64,000 nt of DNA from Anthoceros angustus (GCA_010909165.1 VJWM01000179.1:404311-468310), one strand, 5' to 3'; counted from the stretch's first letter, positions 33,850 to 47,602 are shown. Numbers and translations: made by a program. Notes: generated by a model from the letters alone, not told the origin.

Positions 33850-35100
33850 GGAGAAGTCCGCGACCTCCTTGACGTTGGGCGGACCTTGGCCTGTGTGGCC
33901 CCAAACGACTCCATCGGGCCGGAGAAGACCATTCCATCAAGATAATGCCATGGAGGAAATTGACAACTTTGAAGACACGGAGCACGCTCGCCTGAAAGGA
34001 CTGGAAGTTGTTATGGATAGCGTGTCTGGACAATGTCCTCCAGATACTCAAACCGGCATGGATGACCATTGTCCTTAGGCTCGACAGTCCAGCTCTCTTA
34101 AGCCATAGACATGTGTGGAACATTATAATCGGAGAGTAGTCGCCGTCATGCCGGCGCCGTCCTCTGCTTTCCTTCTCGCAACATGCATTAAGAACATTGT
34201 TTTCGAGTTCGCCATATTAGTCATTTCGATAATTTACTGGATAAGGGCCCGGGCCCGTATCGGCCGGAAATATCCGTACTGCTGCTCGCGTCCTTCCAAC
34301 CACACACATAATCCGCTGTTTTGGTTACTGTAGAGAAATAACAGAAGCGGCTTCTTTTCTGTGGGAAGCGGCTTTGTATATTGAGCCCCTTCAAATATTA
34401 TCGTGTTACTTTTCTAGGCTTGGTACTGAACCTTCTTCCCATCTACCATTCTCTTTTTACTTTTGCCCTATGGAATATCAAGTTTTACATAGTCGTTACT
34501 ACTAATACGCCCATCAATACAACCACACATAAATACCCATATCAATACGTTCTTCGTACTATACGTGTATCATTTACGATGACATATACGGTATCACATT
34601 TTCAATGATATATGTTCATATTATATTTTGTATGTAATAAATATGTATGTCATATGAGTTACGTACGTATGCTGGTCTGTACATGTTTATTTTTCTCTAT
34701 CCACTGCCTCCTAAAAAGGCACATCTTGAATTTCATCGATTGCCTCCTCTTCTGCCTCCATGTTCTCCTCTGCATCACCGCCATTACGTGTCCCCCCCAC
34801 GGCCATGAACTGTCGACTTCCCCTCGCTTTTTTTCAACGCACCTAAATGTTCCCCCTCTAGTCCTCCCTCCTTCTCTCTCCCCCTAGACAACTGCCTCAT
34901 GTCTTCTGGCACCTTTTGCCCTGCCTCAACCATGGTCATTGTTGGTGATGTGCACAAGGCGAGGCTGGACTCTTAGAAGATAAGAGGCGATTTTTGGTTT
35001 TCTTTAGTGTGGGTGTGGAAAATAAGACGAAAAAAGGGAAATAAGGTTGAATAGGGGGAATTGCGATGGACAAGAGGATAGGAGAAGGCGACCGAAGCAG
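33850..35100. other. spacer downstream of the methylase pseudogene
   Basis: A plus-strand frame at 33830-34078 could be the methylase's displaced C-terminal tail (AMEEIDNFEDTEHARLKG). Beyond 34200 the DNA is AT-rich with no recognised feature. Confidence 0.35.
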
Positions 35101-35215
35101 GCCACTCCGGACTAACTCCGGAGCAACACACTCCGGACTAACCCGGAGCATGACACTTCGGACTAACCCGGAGCATGACACTTCGGACTAAACTCCGGAG
35201 TAGGTCACGGTAAGT
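35101..35215. repeat. ~27-bp tandem repeat, three to four units
   Basis: Units like CACTTCGGACTAACCCGGAGCATGA repeat from 35101 to about 35205. No function is inferred. Confidence 0.7.
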
Positions 35216-35440
35216 CCGCTGGGAAACGTAACTGCGAAAAAGGGGTGGAGCGTAATAAGCAAGAGGGGGCCACGTGTACGATGCTGAGAGGAGGACGGGG
35301 ATGCAGGGGACCACGACCGGAGAGTTGTCAGCGGCCGTTATAGGCAGGTAACCACGACCCAAGGACATGCTAGGAGCGCAGGAATCAGAGGGCCGCCCGA
35401 ATGCACTTTATTGTTTGGGATATGTTGGATGGTTTAATTT
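35216..35440. other. short spacer
   Basis: No feature recognised. Confidence 0.3.
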
Positions 35441-36350
35441 TTTTGCAGATGTAAAATGTTTTGAACTTGTAGAATTTGTTCAGAATGTTAATATGTGAAA
35501 TGATATTTGTTGAAATTGTGAGTCCATGGACTGATATTTGTTAGAACTGTGAGTTTACAGATTGGAACTTGTTGGATTTGTGAATTTGCAAACTGGAATT
35601 TGTTAGAATTGTGAGTCTGCGGATTAAAATTTGTTGGAATTTTGAATCTGCAAACTATAGTTTGTTGGAATTCTGAATCTATGGAATAGAATTCGTTGAG
35701 ATTGTAAGTCTCTGGATTGGAATTTGTTGAGATTATGAGTCTGCGAACTAGAATATGTTATAATTGCTAGTTTGCGGATTAAATTTTTTTGGAGTTGTTA
35801 GTCTACGAATTGGAATTTGTTAGAATTGTTAGCCTGCGGAATAGAATTTATTACATTTGTTTGCTTGCACATTGGAAGTTATTGGAATGGTTTGCTTGGG
35901 CATTGAAATTGTTTGTCTACACATTGATATTTATTAGAATTGTTTTTTTGCACATTGAAATTTGTTGGAATTGTTTTTCAGAACATTAGAATTGTTTCCT
36001 TGCATACTAAGATTTGCGGAAGTTGAATCCTTGCATACCTAAATTTGTTGCAACTGTTTGCTCGCACGATGGAAACTTATTCAAATTGTTTGTTCATGCA
36101 ATGGAATTTGTTGAAATTGATTTTTTGCATACGAGAATTTGTTAAAATTGATTGCACAATAGAATTTGTTGGAATTGATTGCATGCACTATTGAGTTTGT
36201 TGAAATTGATTGCATGCACACTTGAGTTCATGGGAATTGATTCAATGCACGCTTGAGTTCATTAGAATTGATTGCATGCATAATTGAATTGATTGCATGT
36301 ACAATGAAATTTATTTCAACTGTTTGGCCTCAAATTGGAATTTTTGAGAA
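35441..36350. repeat. 31-bp AT-rich minisatellite
   Basis: Roughly 28 degenerate units of about 31 bp with a consensus near GAATTGTGAGTCTGCGGATT followed by GGAATTTGTTG. Units are most regular at 35500-35760. A short, unexpanded run of similar sequence lies in intron 3 of the YUCCA copy at 62010-62120. This supports an origin as an expanded intron of a YUCCA relic whose last exon follows at 36429. Confidence 0.85.
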
Positions 36351-36428
36351 TTGCTTGCTTTTGTCACATCCAATACAATTTGAAAACCTTAAAAAAAGAA
36401 TCAATTGGAACTCTTATGATATGTATGG

Positions 36429-36562
36429 ATGATACTCAAGATAATTCTACATTCTGACCTGACGAAGTACCTACGTTACCTTTTCCTCATAGCTAGAAAG
36501 GAGATAGAGGTTTGTTGATAGTAGGGACGCAAAACATTTCAGCAAGCTAGAGACTTCAGTCC
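36429..36562 (+). pseudogene. relic of a third YUCCA last exon
   Basis: The plus strand aligns with intron end plus exon 4 of the YUCCA copy at 62180-62365. Shared phrases in order are ATGATACTCA-(A/G)GAT, then CCCTCATAGCT(A/G)GAAAGG-like sequence with AGATAGAGG, then CAAGCT(A/G)GAGACTTCA at the end. The middle of the exon (about 60 bp) is deleted and no reading frame survives. Upstream sequence (36340-36428) also resembles the end of intron 3. Exons 1-3 of this relic are not visible. It lies tail-to-tail with the intact minus-strand YUCCA gene and overlaps its last codons. Confidence 0.65.
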
Positions 36563-38864
36563 AAAAATTTTGGTTTTATTAAAATGAGATGGGAAGAGAA
36601 ACCGATCCGTTCTTCCTCTTGGACAAGATTTGCAGATACTAAGTACATATGTAATGAAAATTTTAAAGACACAAACATTAAGTACATAAAAATCGCTTTT
36701 TGGAATTTTAAGGACATAGACATTGAATCCATAAGATAAGCAGATTTTTTCTGATGGAAAGACATGCTAATGTGATGCGCTATCTGCGTGGCCTCAAAAG
36801 ATGTTCCATTAAGTCCCCGTCTAGACATTCCAACGATATATAGACCTCGTTGTCCCTTCCATCCGTGCGGAAAAGAAACCTTTGGTAAACCGTTGTCTCC
36901 AAAAAATGTATTATCCTATACCACAACAACAGAATTTGGTAATTTGTAACCTCACAAGTTGTTTCCAAGCAATTTCCAGACTAATTATTTAGAAGCAATT
37001 TTTTAAGCTCTTGCAAAACCTTATTTGATAGTCAAGACCTTCTAAAAAACTCAAATGACTGTCGTGAAACCAACCAAAATGAGCACCTACTTTGCTCTCT
37101 CTTCTACATAGCCAAATCAAATGATTAATTCTCATGTTATTTAATTATATATAAATATATAGATAATTATTTTATTCGTCTAATATTTGATTTAAAGATT
37201 TATAGGTAAATAATTAACTATCAATTATCATTGATCAAAGATATAAAATGAATAGTTAAACTATCGTTCCCTTTTCACTAAAGATTTAGAACTAATAATT
37301 AATTATTATTTATCATTGATCAAATAAAATATTATTATCATTGGAAACTATTATTTATTATTAAAAAAAATTAAAAAATTAAATTAATAGTTAATTAACT
37401 AACTTAATATTTTCAATCAAAATAATAAATAAAAATTATTTACTATCTAAAAATAGTTAGATATCTAACTACTCTGTCAGAATATTTAACTTAGCTCTAT
37501 AAAATACTCTATAAAATACTTAAATAACTCTAGAGAGAAATAATTATATACTTACTTTAAGCCATGTGATGACGTTACTCATAAAGCCAGTGGCCCATAT
37601 AATAGAGTCAAATTCTTGATATGTGCCATCGACAAATTTTGCTCCACACGCGGAAAGACAGTGCACAGCAGCTGTAACCTGAAACTTGGAAGAACGAAAC
37701 TTCACAAAAATGTTCCTCCAAAGTCGTAGTCCTACTTGAAAATGGTGGTTCGTCCGAGTCCTCCTTCACAAAGGGTTTTGGAATTAGGGTTCCATGGGGT
37801 GCTAGCGAACACATACCTTGACATGCCCGCTCCGAATCTTAGCAAGAGTTCCGACATCCAAGACCGGTGTCTTGCCAAGGGTGTCCTTGAGCTCGATGGG
37901 ACCCTTGGCGGGGCGGCAGATCCCGTAGCGGGCTGTGTTGCCCATAAGCAGCCAAGTGTAGAACACCACGATGTAGTCTGTGAGCCACATGGGGAATACT
38001 CTCAACAGAGTCATGGCCACTTGTAATGTAGAGCGGCCGAGAACCTCCCTGGGCAGCACATGCACCTACAAGGCGGGTAGAATGTAAATGCATATCTCAA
38101 CGCACAACATGGAGGCAAAAACAAAACATCAGCTAGCTGCTGGCTTGCAGCAAGTGCATGACGGTGAGCAGTCATCTCACTGGACTGCGGACAGCGATGG
38201 TGGGCCGGGCACCATGGTTGGCCAGGTCAAGCGCGATCACCATGCCGGAGTTTCCGCAACCGACGACGAGCACCCTCTTGTTCCGAAAGTCGGAGCCGTT
38301 CCGGTAGAGGCTGGAGTGGAAGGCCGGGCCTGCGTAGAGGTCCATCCCTGGCAAGCGCGGCGTGACAGCCTCCGCATTCTCCCCCGTGGCCACGATGAGC
38401 CATCTGGTGACATACTCCTGGGCCTGGCTCAGCTGCGGGCCATGGCGGCACGTCCTGACGCGCCACAGGTTGATGGCGGAGTCGAAGGTGGCGGAGGTGA
38501 CGCTCTCGTTGAACTGCGGCTTGATCTGGAACTTCGCGGCATACTCTTCCAGGTAAGCGATGAAGTGCTGTCTGGTGGGATACGCCGGGCATTCCTCGGG
38601 GAACGGCATGAGCGGCAGCTCGCAGAGGTGCTTGGGAATGTGCAGATGCAAGCGGTCGTAGGTCTTGTATTTCCACAGCGACGCGATGCAGTCGGCCCGC
38701 TCGATGACGAGGCTGGGAATGGCCTTGGCCCGCAGCGAAGCCGCGGTGGCCAGCCCCGCCGGCCCCGCCCCAACGATGACAGGCCCCTCCACCAGACGCA
38801 CCAAGGGATCCGGATCGGCCTCCTCGGACTCAGGGCCCCAGCCGTGAGCGTAAAAGGAAGGCAT
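36556..38864 (-). CDS. YUCCA-type flavin monooxygenase (indole-3-pyruvate monooxygenase family), four exons
   Basis: Model on the minus strand: exons 38864-38181, 38065-37817, 37678-37556 and 36915-36556, all joined in phase 0 at GT-AG introns, giving 471 residues. YUCCA enzymes convert indole-3-pyruvate to auxin using FAD and NADPH. Visible motifs: FAD site GAGPAG at 32-37, ATGE at 160-163, an FMO-type motif YAGPAFHSSLY at 177-187 (F replaced by Y), NADPH site GCGNSG at 202-207, and ATGF at about 340 in exon 3. The ATG at 38864 was chosen because it gives the usual short lead before the FAD site; the frame is open further upstream without family resemblance. The body is intact. The C-terminus runs ~60 residues beyond the usual family end, with its last codons antisense to a YUCCA relic, so the true end may differ. 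The exact reaction (auxin synthesis or another FMO role) is inferred from the family. Confidence 0.85.
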
Positions 38865-39780
38865 TGTCCAGGCGAGCTCCGGATGGGATGGATCCCGCTC
38901 CCGAGAAATCGATGGTTTTTTGGGAATGTTTTGGACTTGTCTTGAAACCGACCAGACTGAGAGTCGGAGACTACTGCAACTGCTTGAGGGTGTTGGGTTC
39001 CACGTGCTTCTATTCCCCGCAGGTTCATGTTCTTGAAACTTCCACACCCAAAACAGCAGCCTGGGAATCGGGGTGAGGATGCCATGAACGATGCATTTCC
39101 CACAGCCGCCCGTGACGCAAAAGGAAAGCGATCCTGCACGTGCGTTAACGGACCACAGCTGCATTTGGGCGAGAGATTCGAGGCGGTGCGCACCAGCCGC
39201 ATTGGCACACCACGCACCACGACCCGCCCGCCTGGGCAAGCACTCAATCTCTCATCATGCGCGTTCCTGGTAATGGTGTGGTGCCAGGCCAGGCCGGGGG
39301 GCTGGAGACGGGACCAGGTGACCAGGTTGCATAAACTGGGCCGCGGCAGAGACAGGCATAGATTTTGGGAGACCGGAAAAGAAATGGAAAGACTCCCAAC
39401 AGAATTTGTTTAAGGTGCTTGCCACGCTTACATAAAAAGAGAACCCACTGTTTCGGCCTTCTGGCCACCCCTCTGGTGATTGGTACCGACGTACTCCCTA
39501 AGCAATCATACTACACCTCTCGGTTATGTGTGCAGGGCTAGGTGATGTGGAGGTCGCTGATGCTTATCTTGGTCTCTTATTATGTGCAGCTGTAGCATAG
39601 CCCACGATGCTCTGAGAAACTGAACCATATCCACGATGATGTGAGAAACTGAACCAATGCTTGAGGGATTGATGATAGAATAGCCCATATGTATATGAGC
39701 ACATGTACTTTTGTATTGAGTCGTCATAGATGGACAGTACATTCATCAAGCCCTCATGTTTGAGATGCATATGTCACAGG
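38865..39780. other. upstream region of the YUCCA gene
   Basis: This should contain the YUCCA promoter and 5' leader. No clear TATA box or other element was recognised. Open frames here on the minus strand (to 39239) extend the YUCCA frame upstream but have no family match. Confidence 0.35.
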
Positions 39781-39965
39781 CTATTTACCATACCTGAGTA
39801 AGAGCACAGGCTATTTACCATACCTGAGTAAGAGCATGTGCACATTCATATTCGAATATGAATGTCTCGAGGTAGACACTAACCATCGTGTATAGATACA
39901 ATGGAGGCTATTTACCATACCTGAGTAAGAGCATGTGCGTCGAATATGAATGTCTCGAGGTAGAG
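39780..39965. repeat. short interspersed direct repeats
   Basis: GGCTATTTACCATACCTGAG followed by TAAGAGCA occurs three times (about 39779, 39810 and 39907). GAATATGAATGTCTCGAGGT occurs twice (about 39854 and 39944). Confidence 0.75.
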
Positions 39966-40060
39966 CCTCTTTCAAAGCGGGCCCGCAGGTTGGAAACCTG
40001 TTTAGGCCTTGGAGAAGGTGATTATGAATCAATACTTTTCTTGATTCTCAAGATTACTTT

Positions 40061-40300
40061 CTTGTATGAAGAAAGTGTGTTGCATTCTTGTATGAAGAAA
40101 GTGTGTTGCATTCTTGTATGAAGAAAGTATGTTGCATTCTTGTATGAAGAAAGTGTGTTGCATTCTTGTATGAAGAAAGTGTGTTGCATTCTTGTATGAA
40201 GAAAGTGTGTTGCATTCTTGTATGAAGAAAGTGTGTAGCATCAAGATTGCTTTCTTATATGAAGAAAGTGTGTTGCATTCTTGTATAAAGAAAGTGTGTT
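40061..40300. repeat. 26-bp tandem repeat, about nine units
   Basis: The unit TTGCATTCTTGTATGAAGAA plus AGTGTG is nearly perfect over most units, with one longer variant unit near 40229-40265. Confidence 0.9.
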
Positions 40301-40301
40301 G

Positions 40302-40408
40302 AATTGTCATGTAATGGACATTCCTTGAAGACGTGTGTTCACTTGTCATGTAATGGACATTCCTTGAAGACATGTGTTCACTTGTCATGTAATGGACATT
40401 CCTTGAAG
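40302..40408. repeat. 39-bp tandem repeat, three units
   Basis: The unit CTTGTCATGTAATGGACATT followed by CCTTGAAGAC-TGTGTTCA is almost identical across copies. Confidence 0.9.
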
Positions 40409-40623
40409 ACGAGCATACTCTTAGAGTAGACCGACACCAGAAAACGTTCTTTTAGACACGAATGCGGCATCTCAAACACAACTAGGTGTACTGATACGAG
40501 CCAATTCATAATTTCCATGGACACAATTTTGACTACCTACATGTCTTTTCACGTCATGATTCTGAGGAGAACTTTACCGGCAGCCGGTGCATGACAAATG
40601 TAGCCTATCTCAAAATCAAACGA

Positions 40624-42093
<1,470 letters not shown>

Positions 42094-42170
42094 GTGAGTG
42101 TGGTTGTGTCGGTGTCCGTCTCAGGTTTCAACTTTGCAACTTCAGGTGTTTCTGCTGAAAGAAACCGGGA

Positions 42171-42180
42171 TCTTTATAGG
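42171..42180 (-). promoter_or_regulatory. TATA box of the aldo-keto reductase gene
   Basis: The minus strand reads CCTATAAAGA about 80 bp before the ATG at 42093. This would place transcription start near 42140-42145 and give a ~50-base leader. It is a good fit to a plant core promoter, but unproven. Confidence 0.5.
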
Positions 42181-43239
42181 TGTTGCAGTGGCATTGCATT
42201 CTGACTCTGGGAAGCTTCTACTGTACGGGACAGCCAGCTTCCCACTAGCTTCGAGCGGTCCTCCAACTGGCCTTCGTCGAGAAAGATACGGTATTGGCTG
42301 CATTATGACTTATACTCATATTTTATGAGCGAATTTTTGGGCTCCATTTGTTGAGAGAGTGGAGGGGAGCCTGACGTTTCCTCGGCCGGGCGTCTGAAGT
42401 AGTGTTTACATGGAGTCAGGGTTTTTCCCTTCCAGCATATGGGTAAGCCCTGTGCCCGGTCCATCGCGGGGCCGACCCGGGCTACTCAATATACACTAGT
42501 TCTGGGAACCCGGCATCCCGGTTTCATTTCCTTGTGTGCCCATACTTGCGTCGTCGGGGTTGCTCGAGTTTTTGGCCATGGATGAAGTTAGGGTTTTCTT
42601 TGGCTCTTTGGGCTATGTTCAAGATATTTTCATAATAACTTTTTAATTCATTATCTTCACTTATATTATGATGATTCTTTCACAATTAATATGATAAGTT
42701 CTTTCGTAATGTTGGTTATGGCTGCAGTGTGTAGTTTAGCAGGTCAAGGGACAGGAGCTCATGTTTCTAGGGTTTGGTGGAAAGCACCTAGTCGGCAAGG
42801 TCTTTGGGAGAGGTTGCATATGCAAGCATGACAATTGCTATCACCTTCAATGACAAGGGGAGATGGCAATACTGTATGATATGTACATTATTCATATACC
42901 TTAGGATTGTCATTCATGAATGTATCCATGGCCTCTCAAAATACCCATTCATAAGCATACACCCCAATTGTGAGCTTCTTAGCCTCCGCTTTATATTGCC
43001 GCCTCAAAGTGTTCATCTTGTTCCTGAAGAAGTATACTTGTGTTTATCGACCATATAAGACATTAAATACGTTATCATTGGGATAGTTGATTATTTAATA
43101 GGTGTACCCTTCTGACTAACTAATGTTACATCCCTAGATGAATAGACATATCTTTTCATTTTAGTTTAAGTTGTCTTTTCATTCAGACATAATTTAACTT
43201 CTTTTCTTGATGAATACACAATGAATACACACTTTGTCA
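42181..43239. other. spacer between AKR gene and copia remnants
   Basis: No gene is recognised. It probably includes the AKR promoter at its left end and the degraded 5' part of the older copia element at its right end. Confidence 0.35.
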
Positions 43240-45750
43240 CCTCTTATATTTTGAGAAACAAAAGTGAGTGTTTTGCCCATTTCAAGACTTACATCAAGTA
43301 TGTAGAGAAATGGACTGGAAAATAACTTAAGACTCTTTGATTTGACAATGGAGGCCAATTCACCTTGAAGGAATTCCAATCTTTTTGTGCCGAGGAAGGG
43401 ATAGGGAGACAACTTACAGTTGTTTATACTTCGTAACAGAACAAAGTTTCTAAGCGCTTGAATTTAACTTTGCAAGAGATGACCTCCTAGTATCTGCTTC
43501 ATCAAGCTCAGTTTTTCTTGCCTTATTGGTTTGAAGCCCTCATGACTTCCACTTATCTCAAGAATCAGTTACCTACCACCTCGGTTTGTAGGCATGACAC
43601 CCTATGAAGCTTTCACTAGCCACAAGCCTTCAATTTTTCATCTTTGGACTTTTGGATGCTTGGCTTCTGCTTTTATCCCTAAGGAACAGCGTAAGAAATT
43701 GTCAGACAAGACTAGAAAGCTCCTTATGTTAGGGTACACATAAGGCATCAAGGCTTATAAACCGTACGATGTTCCAAGTAACAAGGTGACATATGCTCGG
43801 AGTGTTACCTTTGACAAACATCGTCCTTGGGCTACAATGGGAGTGACTCCATTTTCTTGATCGGTGACTTTGAGGATAGTGCTTTTCTCCCTGATGTGTC
43901 CCATTTTGACTCTACTGGTCGTGGCACTCTAGCCCCCATTGAGGATATTGTAATTCCTATAGGTGGGGATGATGCAACCATTTTAGCTAATGATGCAATA
44001 CTTGTTGACCCTGAACTTGAACAGGCACAGCTTACTCCGCTTGCTATGTAGAACCAATATCCTCTAGTACCTGATGTTGATGCTACTGACTTTAATTTGC
44101 TGCTACTGCTGGTGTTGATATTGGCCAGAATGCTGATCTTCTTCCTGCTGCAGATCCTAAGCCCTAGCCTGTTCGTCGTAATCCCACTCATGATTGAAGA
44201 CCCCCAGATTACTACAGTGCTCCAGATTTCCTTGCATCTTCGTCTACTGTTCAGGCTGATGCCGCCACTGCCTTGGATCCCATTGACCCTTAATCCTATG
44301 AGGAGGCATTGCGTAGACCTGACCATAAAGAATAGGAGAAAGCTATTCAGTGAGAATATGACTCTCTCATTGAAAATGGTACTTGGGAGCTGGCCAAGTT
44401 ACCTCCAGGTCGGAAGATGGTGTCCTGTAAATGGGTCTTCAATTGGAAAGTCAAAGCTGATGGTACTTTTGATAGATACAAAGCCCGACTGGTGGCGAGA
44501 GGATTCTCCCAAGTTTCAGGTTTGGACTATCTAGAAACCTTCGCTCCCATCGTGAAGCTTGCCACCTTGTGACCATATATGCCGTATGAGCATATAAGGA
44601 CTGTAAACTACATATGTTCGATGTGAAGACAGCTTTCTTGTATGGAAAGCTTGATCCAGAAATCTATTTGCAACAGTCTCCTGGCTATGAGGTCAAAGGC
44701 AAAGAAGACTATGACTGCAAGCTCATCAAAACTCTCTATGGGTTGAAATAGTCAGCTATAGAATAGAACGTAGTGCTAGATGAGGAATTACTAGCCCTTG
44801 GTTTCGTGAAAAGCCAAGCTGATGGGACTTATACATCTACATTAAAGGGAAAGTAGTGTGTTTCTTGGCAGTCTACATTGACAATTTGATCCCGCTAGCA
44901 ACACCAAGAGTTCATTAACAACATCATAGACATGCTTGCTACTAAGTTCAAGATGTCAAATCTTGGACCACTTCAGAGCTGTCTCGGCATTCATATTCAG
45001 CGAAATTGACAGAAACGTGTTATAACTTTAACTCAAACTCGATATCTTCTGGACAGTGTTGAGCAGTCGGGAATGAAAGAAGCCAACCCAGCAGCAACGC
45101 CCCTGCCAAGTGGGCTCAAGCTTAGCAAGAGCATGTCTCCTAAAACACATTTTGAGAAAGAACACATGGTGAAGATCCTTCACCGATAGGCTGTTGGTAA
45201 ACTGATCTATGCAGCCAACACCACACATCCAAAGATACCTTAAGCTACAAGTGTCCTTTCACAGTATCTGGAAAATCCATGTCAAGAACACTGAACTTGT
45301 GTTAAAAGAGTGTTTAGATACCTCAAGGGCACACCAAATAGAGGGATCAAGTACTGTTACCAGAAGGAACAAGCCCTCGATCTCGATGTGTATCCAGACT
45401 TAGATATAGATACCATAAAGTTAGTGTTTGGCTATGTAGTTAGCATAACAGGAGGACCTATATGCTGGTCAAGCAAGAAGCAACCAACATGTACAGTCGC
45501 TTTATCTAGGCTGCACAGAGGCAAAATACAGAGTGCTTACCGCAGCTGTAAAGGAAGTTGTTTGGTGTGAATTGCTGTTTCAAGAACTTGGTTTGCTATT
45601 GCCAACTTGCACAACTATCAAGACAGATAATCATGGTTCCATGGCGTTAGCCAAGAGCCCTGTATTCCACACTCACACAAAGCATGATGGGGTTGAATAT
45701 CATTGTATTCAAGGCCTAGTAGCAGTTGGAACGGTGCAGTTGGAGTATAT
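43240..45750 (+). pseudogene. older Ty1-copia element, pol remnants (left part)
   Basis: Plus-strand copia pol domains appear in order: integrase core (FDNGGQFTLKEFQ, then QNKVSKRLN), integrase C-terminal region (FWMLGF type), reverse transcriptase ([27 protein letters not shown], then FKMSNLGPLQSCLGIH) and RNase H (WSSKKQPTCTVALS, then SMALAKSPVFHTHTKH). The catalytic Y-V-D-D appears as YIDN. Many stops and shifts make it inactive. RNase H stops at VQLEY where a younger copia element is inserted, and resumes at 52502. LTRs of this older element were not found. Confidence 0.75.
45746..45750. repeat. target site duplication (left), TATAT
   Basis: TATAT precedes the left LTR, and the same five bases follow the right LTR at 52497-52501. 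Five bases is the normal copia target duplication. Confidence 0.8.
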
Positions 45751-46010
45751 TGAAGATTTTATGGACTAATGTAGATCAATTAAACATTATAGAATAATTA
45801 CATTGTTGGATCAAGAAAGAAGTAAGTTGCTTATGCATGAAAAGACAACTAAAACTAAATTTAATGAAAGCGTTGTATCTATTCACTTAGAGACGTAACC
45901 CTAATGAAACGACACCATATCTAGTAAACCCTAGCTTATCATATCTTGGTAATATATGGATAACTTAAACCCCTAAACCCTAACTATGATATCAACATTG
46001 TATATCATTA
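45751..46010 (-). repeat. 3' LTR of the younger copia element
   Basis: This 260-bp copy is nearly identical to 52238-52496. Borders are set by the TATAT duplication outside and the purine tract inside. Confidence 0.9.
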
Positions 46011-46019
46011 CTCCCACTT
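46011..46019 (-). promoter_or_regulatory. polypurine tract of the younger copia element
   Basis: The minus strand reads AAGTGGGAG immediately before the 3' LTR, the expected plus-strand primer site. Confidence 0.6.
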
Positions 46020-47229
46020 GTTGTAAATAGTTAGGAGTGTCCCTCACCGTGAACTCGTGAGGCTGGAGTTGAGCTCGGGTTTTCAATCTTGGTTTTGCCA
46101 TATTGTGGTGGTAGAGCTTTACGCCCCATCTTCATGTCTTTTTACGGACACTATGGAATCTTTGTTGTACAGGTGTGAAGCCCGGTGACAGGTTGGCTCC
46201 CTTTATAATTCTCCTTTACGCTCTCTGCCTCATATGCATCGATCGCCTTGAGAGAAGGTTTCGTTCTGAGCCATATCGAGATGGCGTCACTGTCTTCAGA
46301 GTCTGAGGGTACTTTGCCCAAGAAACCGCAGCCCGATGCTCTAGGCCGGTTTTGCTAGAGCGTGCTGCGACCAAGAGGAGACTTCAACTTCTGCGGTTAA
46401 AGGCGTGAAGAGAGTGGGCGCCCAAAGGAACCACCAAGGAGTTTCGGCAGAGGCTGCAGCTAAACAAGAACATGGGCGGCCCTTGCGTGTCACTCTTCCA
46501 AGAGCGGCAAGAGTAAAAGCAAATCCTGCACATGTTCACCCGATTTTGGCTTTTAGAGAAGCTAACCCTTGTGAGGACCAAGCTTTCCCAAGCCCTGAGA
46601 CTGTTCAAGGAAACCCAAATTGTCTCCTACGGCACCATGAAGCACCCTCGCACCCCTATGTGGTATAGGGTTCATGTAAAACTAAAGCGTGTGATCGTAT
46701 CAAAGTTGAAGATTCTGGGCGTATCCTCACCATGTTGTTAGCACGTATAGTAAGTCCCAAATTCCATTCTGTTGCAGCATTTTCTGTTTTGTGTGTGTGT
46801 GTGAGCTAACCTAGCTCCCACTTTGTCGAGGATCTAACATACGATCGAAGAAGAGTCGACCTCGATCCGACAATCTCGTGCAAGGCAAGAAGGCGTGGAG
46901 AAGACCCACCGTTCCTTGAGCAGTCCGATCCTTGAGGAGGAAGATGAGAGTCAAAGCTGCGATGCGGTGAGTGAGTCGTGGGGACTCATACTCTCGTCTC
47001 GTGATGAGACTCTTTTAATGACTACACAGATGATGAACACTCTTCCTTGATGGCTGTAGTTAGAGTTCTGCGGCATGGATTTTACTTTGCATCGGCCAAG
47101 GAACTCGAGGAGTCTCAAGGCCAAGACTTTTAACATGTTTCTCGTGAAGCTCTTTTCCTAGAGCCTTAGTCAATATGTCTGCTGGATTGTCTTGCGTTGC
47201 CACATACTCGAGGTTGATTTTACCCTTGA
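46020..47229. other. copia 3' region between RNase H and LTR
   Basis: About 1.2 kb lies between the RNase H end and the 3' LTR, longer than usual for copia. The plus strand, antisense to the element, has an ATG at 46280 (MASLSSESEGTLPKKPQ) and Lys/Arg-rich frames to about 46740. These look somewhat protein-like but match no family I know. It could be captured host sequence or chance. A (GT)n run lies at about 46790-46803. Confidence 0.3.
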
Positions 47230-47526
47230 TTAGGTCTCGATAAAATGATACTCAACCTCGATATGCTTTGTCCTTGCATGAAATACCGGGTTCTGAGCAA
47301 GTGACATGGAGCCCTGGCTGTCGGTCCTTATGAGCGTACATGTAGGTAATGGTATACCCATTTCGCTAAGGAGTAGTTTGCACCAAATGATCTCTTTGCA
47401 AGCTGTAAGGACTCTATATTCACCTCGGAGAGAGCAACAGCTGCTTTTCTTGCTCATCCAAGAATCGGTCCACACTATGCTCACAACGTAACGAAGCAGA
47501 TCTCCTGTTGTCCACGTTTCCGGCAT
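47230..47526 (-). pseudogene. copia RNase H, broken
   Basis: The minus-strand frame contains SIVWTDSWMSKKSSCCSLRG, then VLTACKEIIWCKLLLSEMG and RTDSQGSMSLAQNPVFHART, ending HIEVEYHFI. This is the copia RNase H C-terminal half with conserved Glu in the A-x-K-E-x-x-W segment, Asp in the T-D-x-Q-G segment, and the H-x-R-x-K-H-I motif. It joins the reverse transcriptase only through a frame change. Confidence 0.75.
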
Positions 47527-47602
47527 AGTCGAATCGGTGAAGACCTCGAGTTCAAGTTGCTCGTGTGTGTGGCAATATTTTATCCCTCGATGTGGTGTCC
47601 CT

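Noticed and set aside
38088-38945. 285-codon plus-strand open frame
   Set aside because: Exact antisense shadow of YUCCA exon 1.
40061-40300. CRISPR-like or regulatory iteron array
   Set aside because: Units are contiguous 26-bp tandem repeats with no spacers and no linked replication gene.
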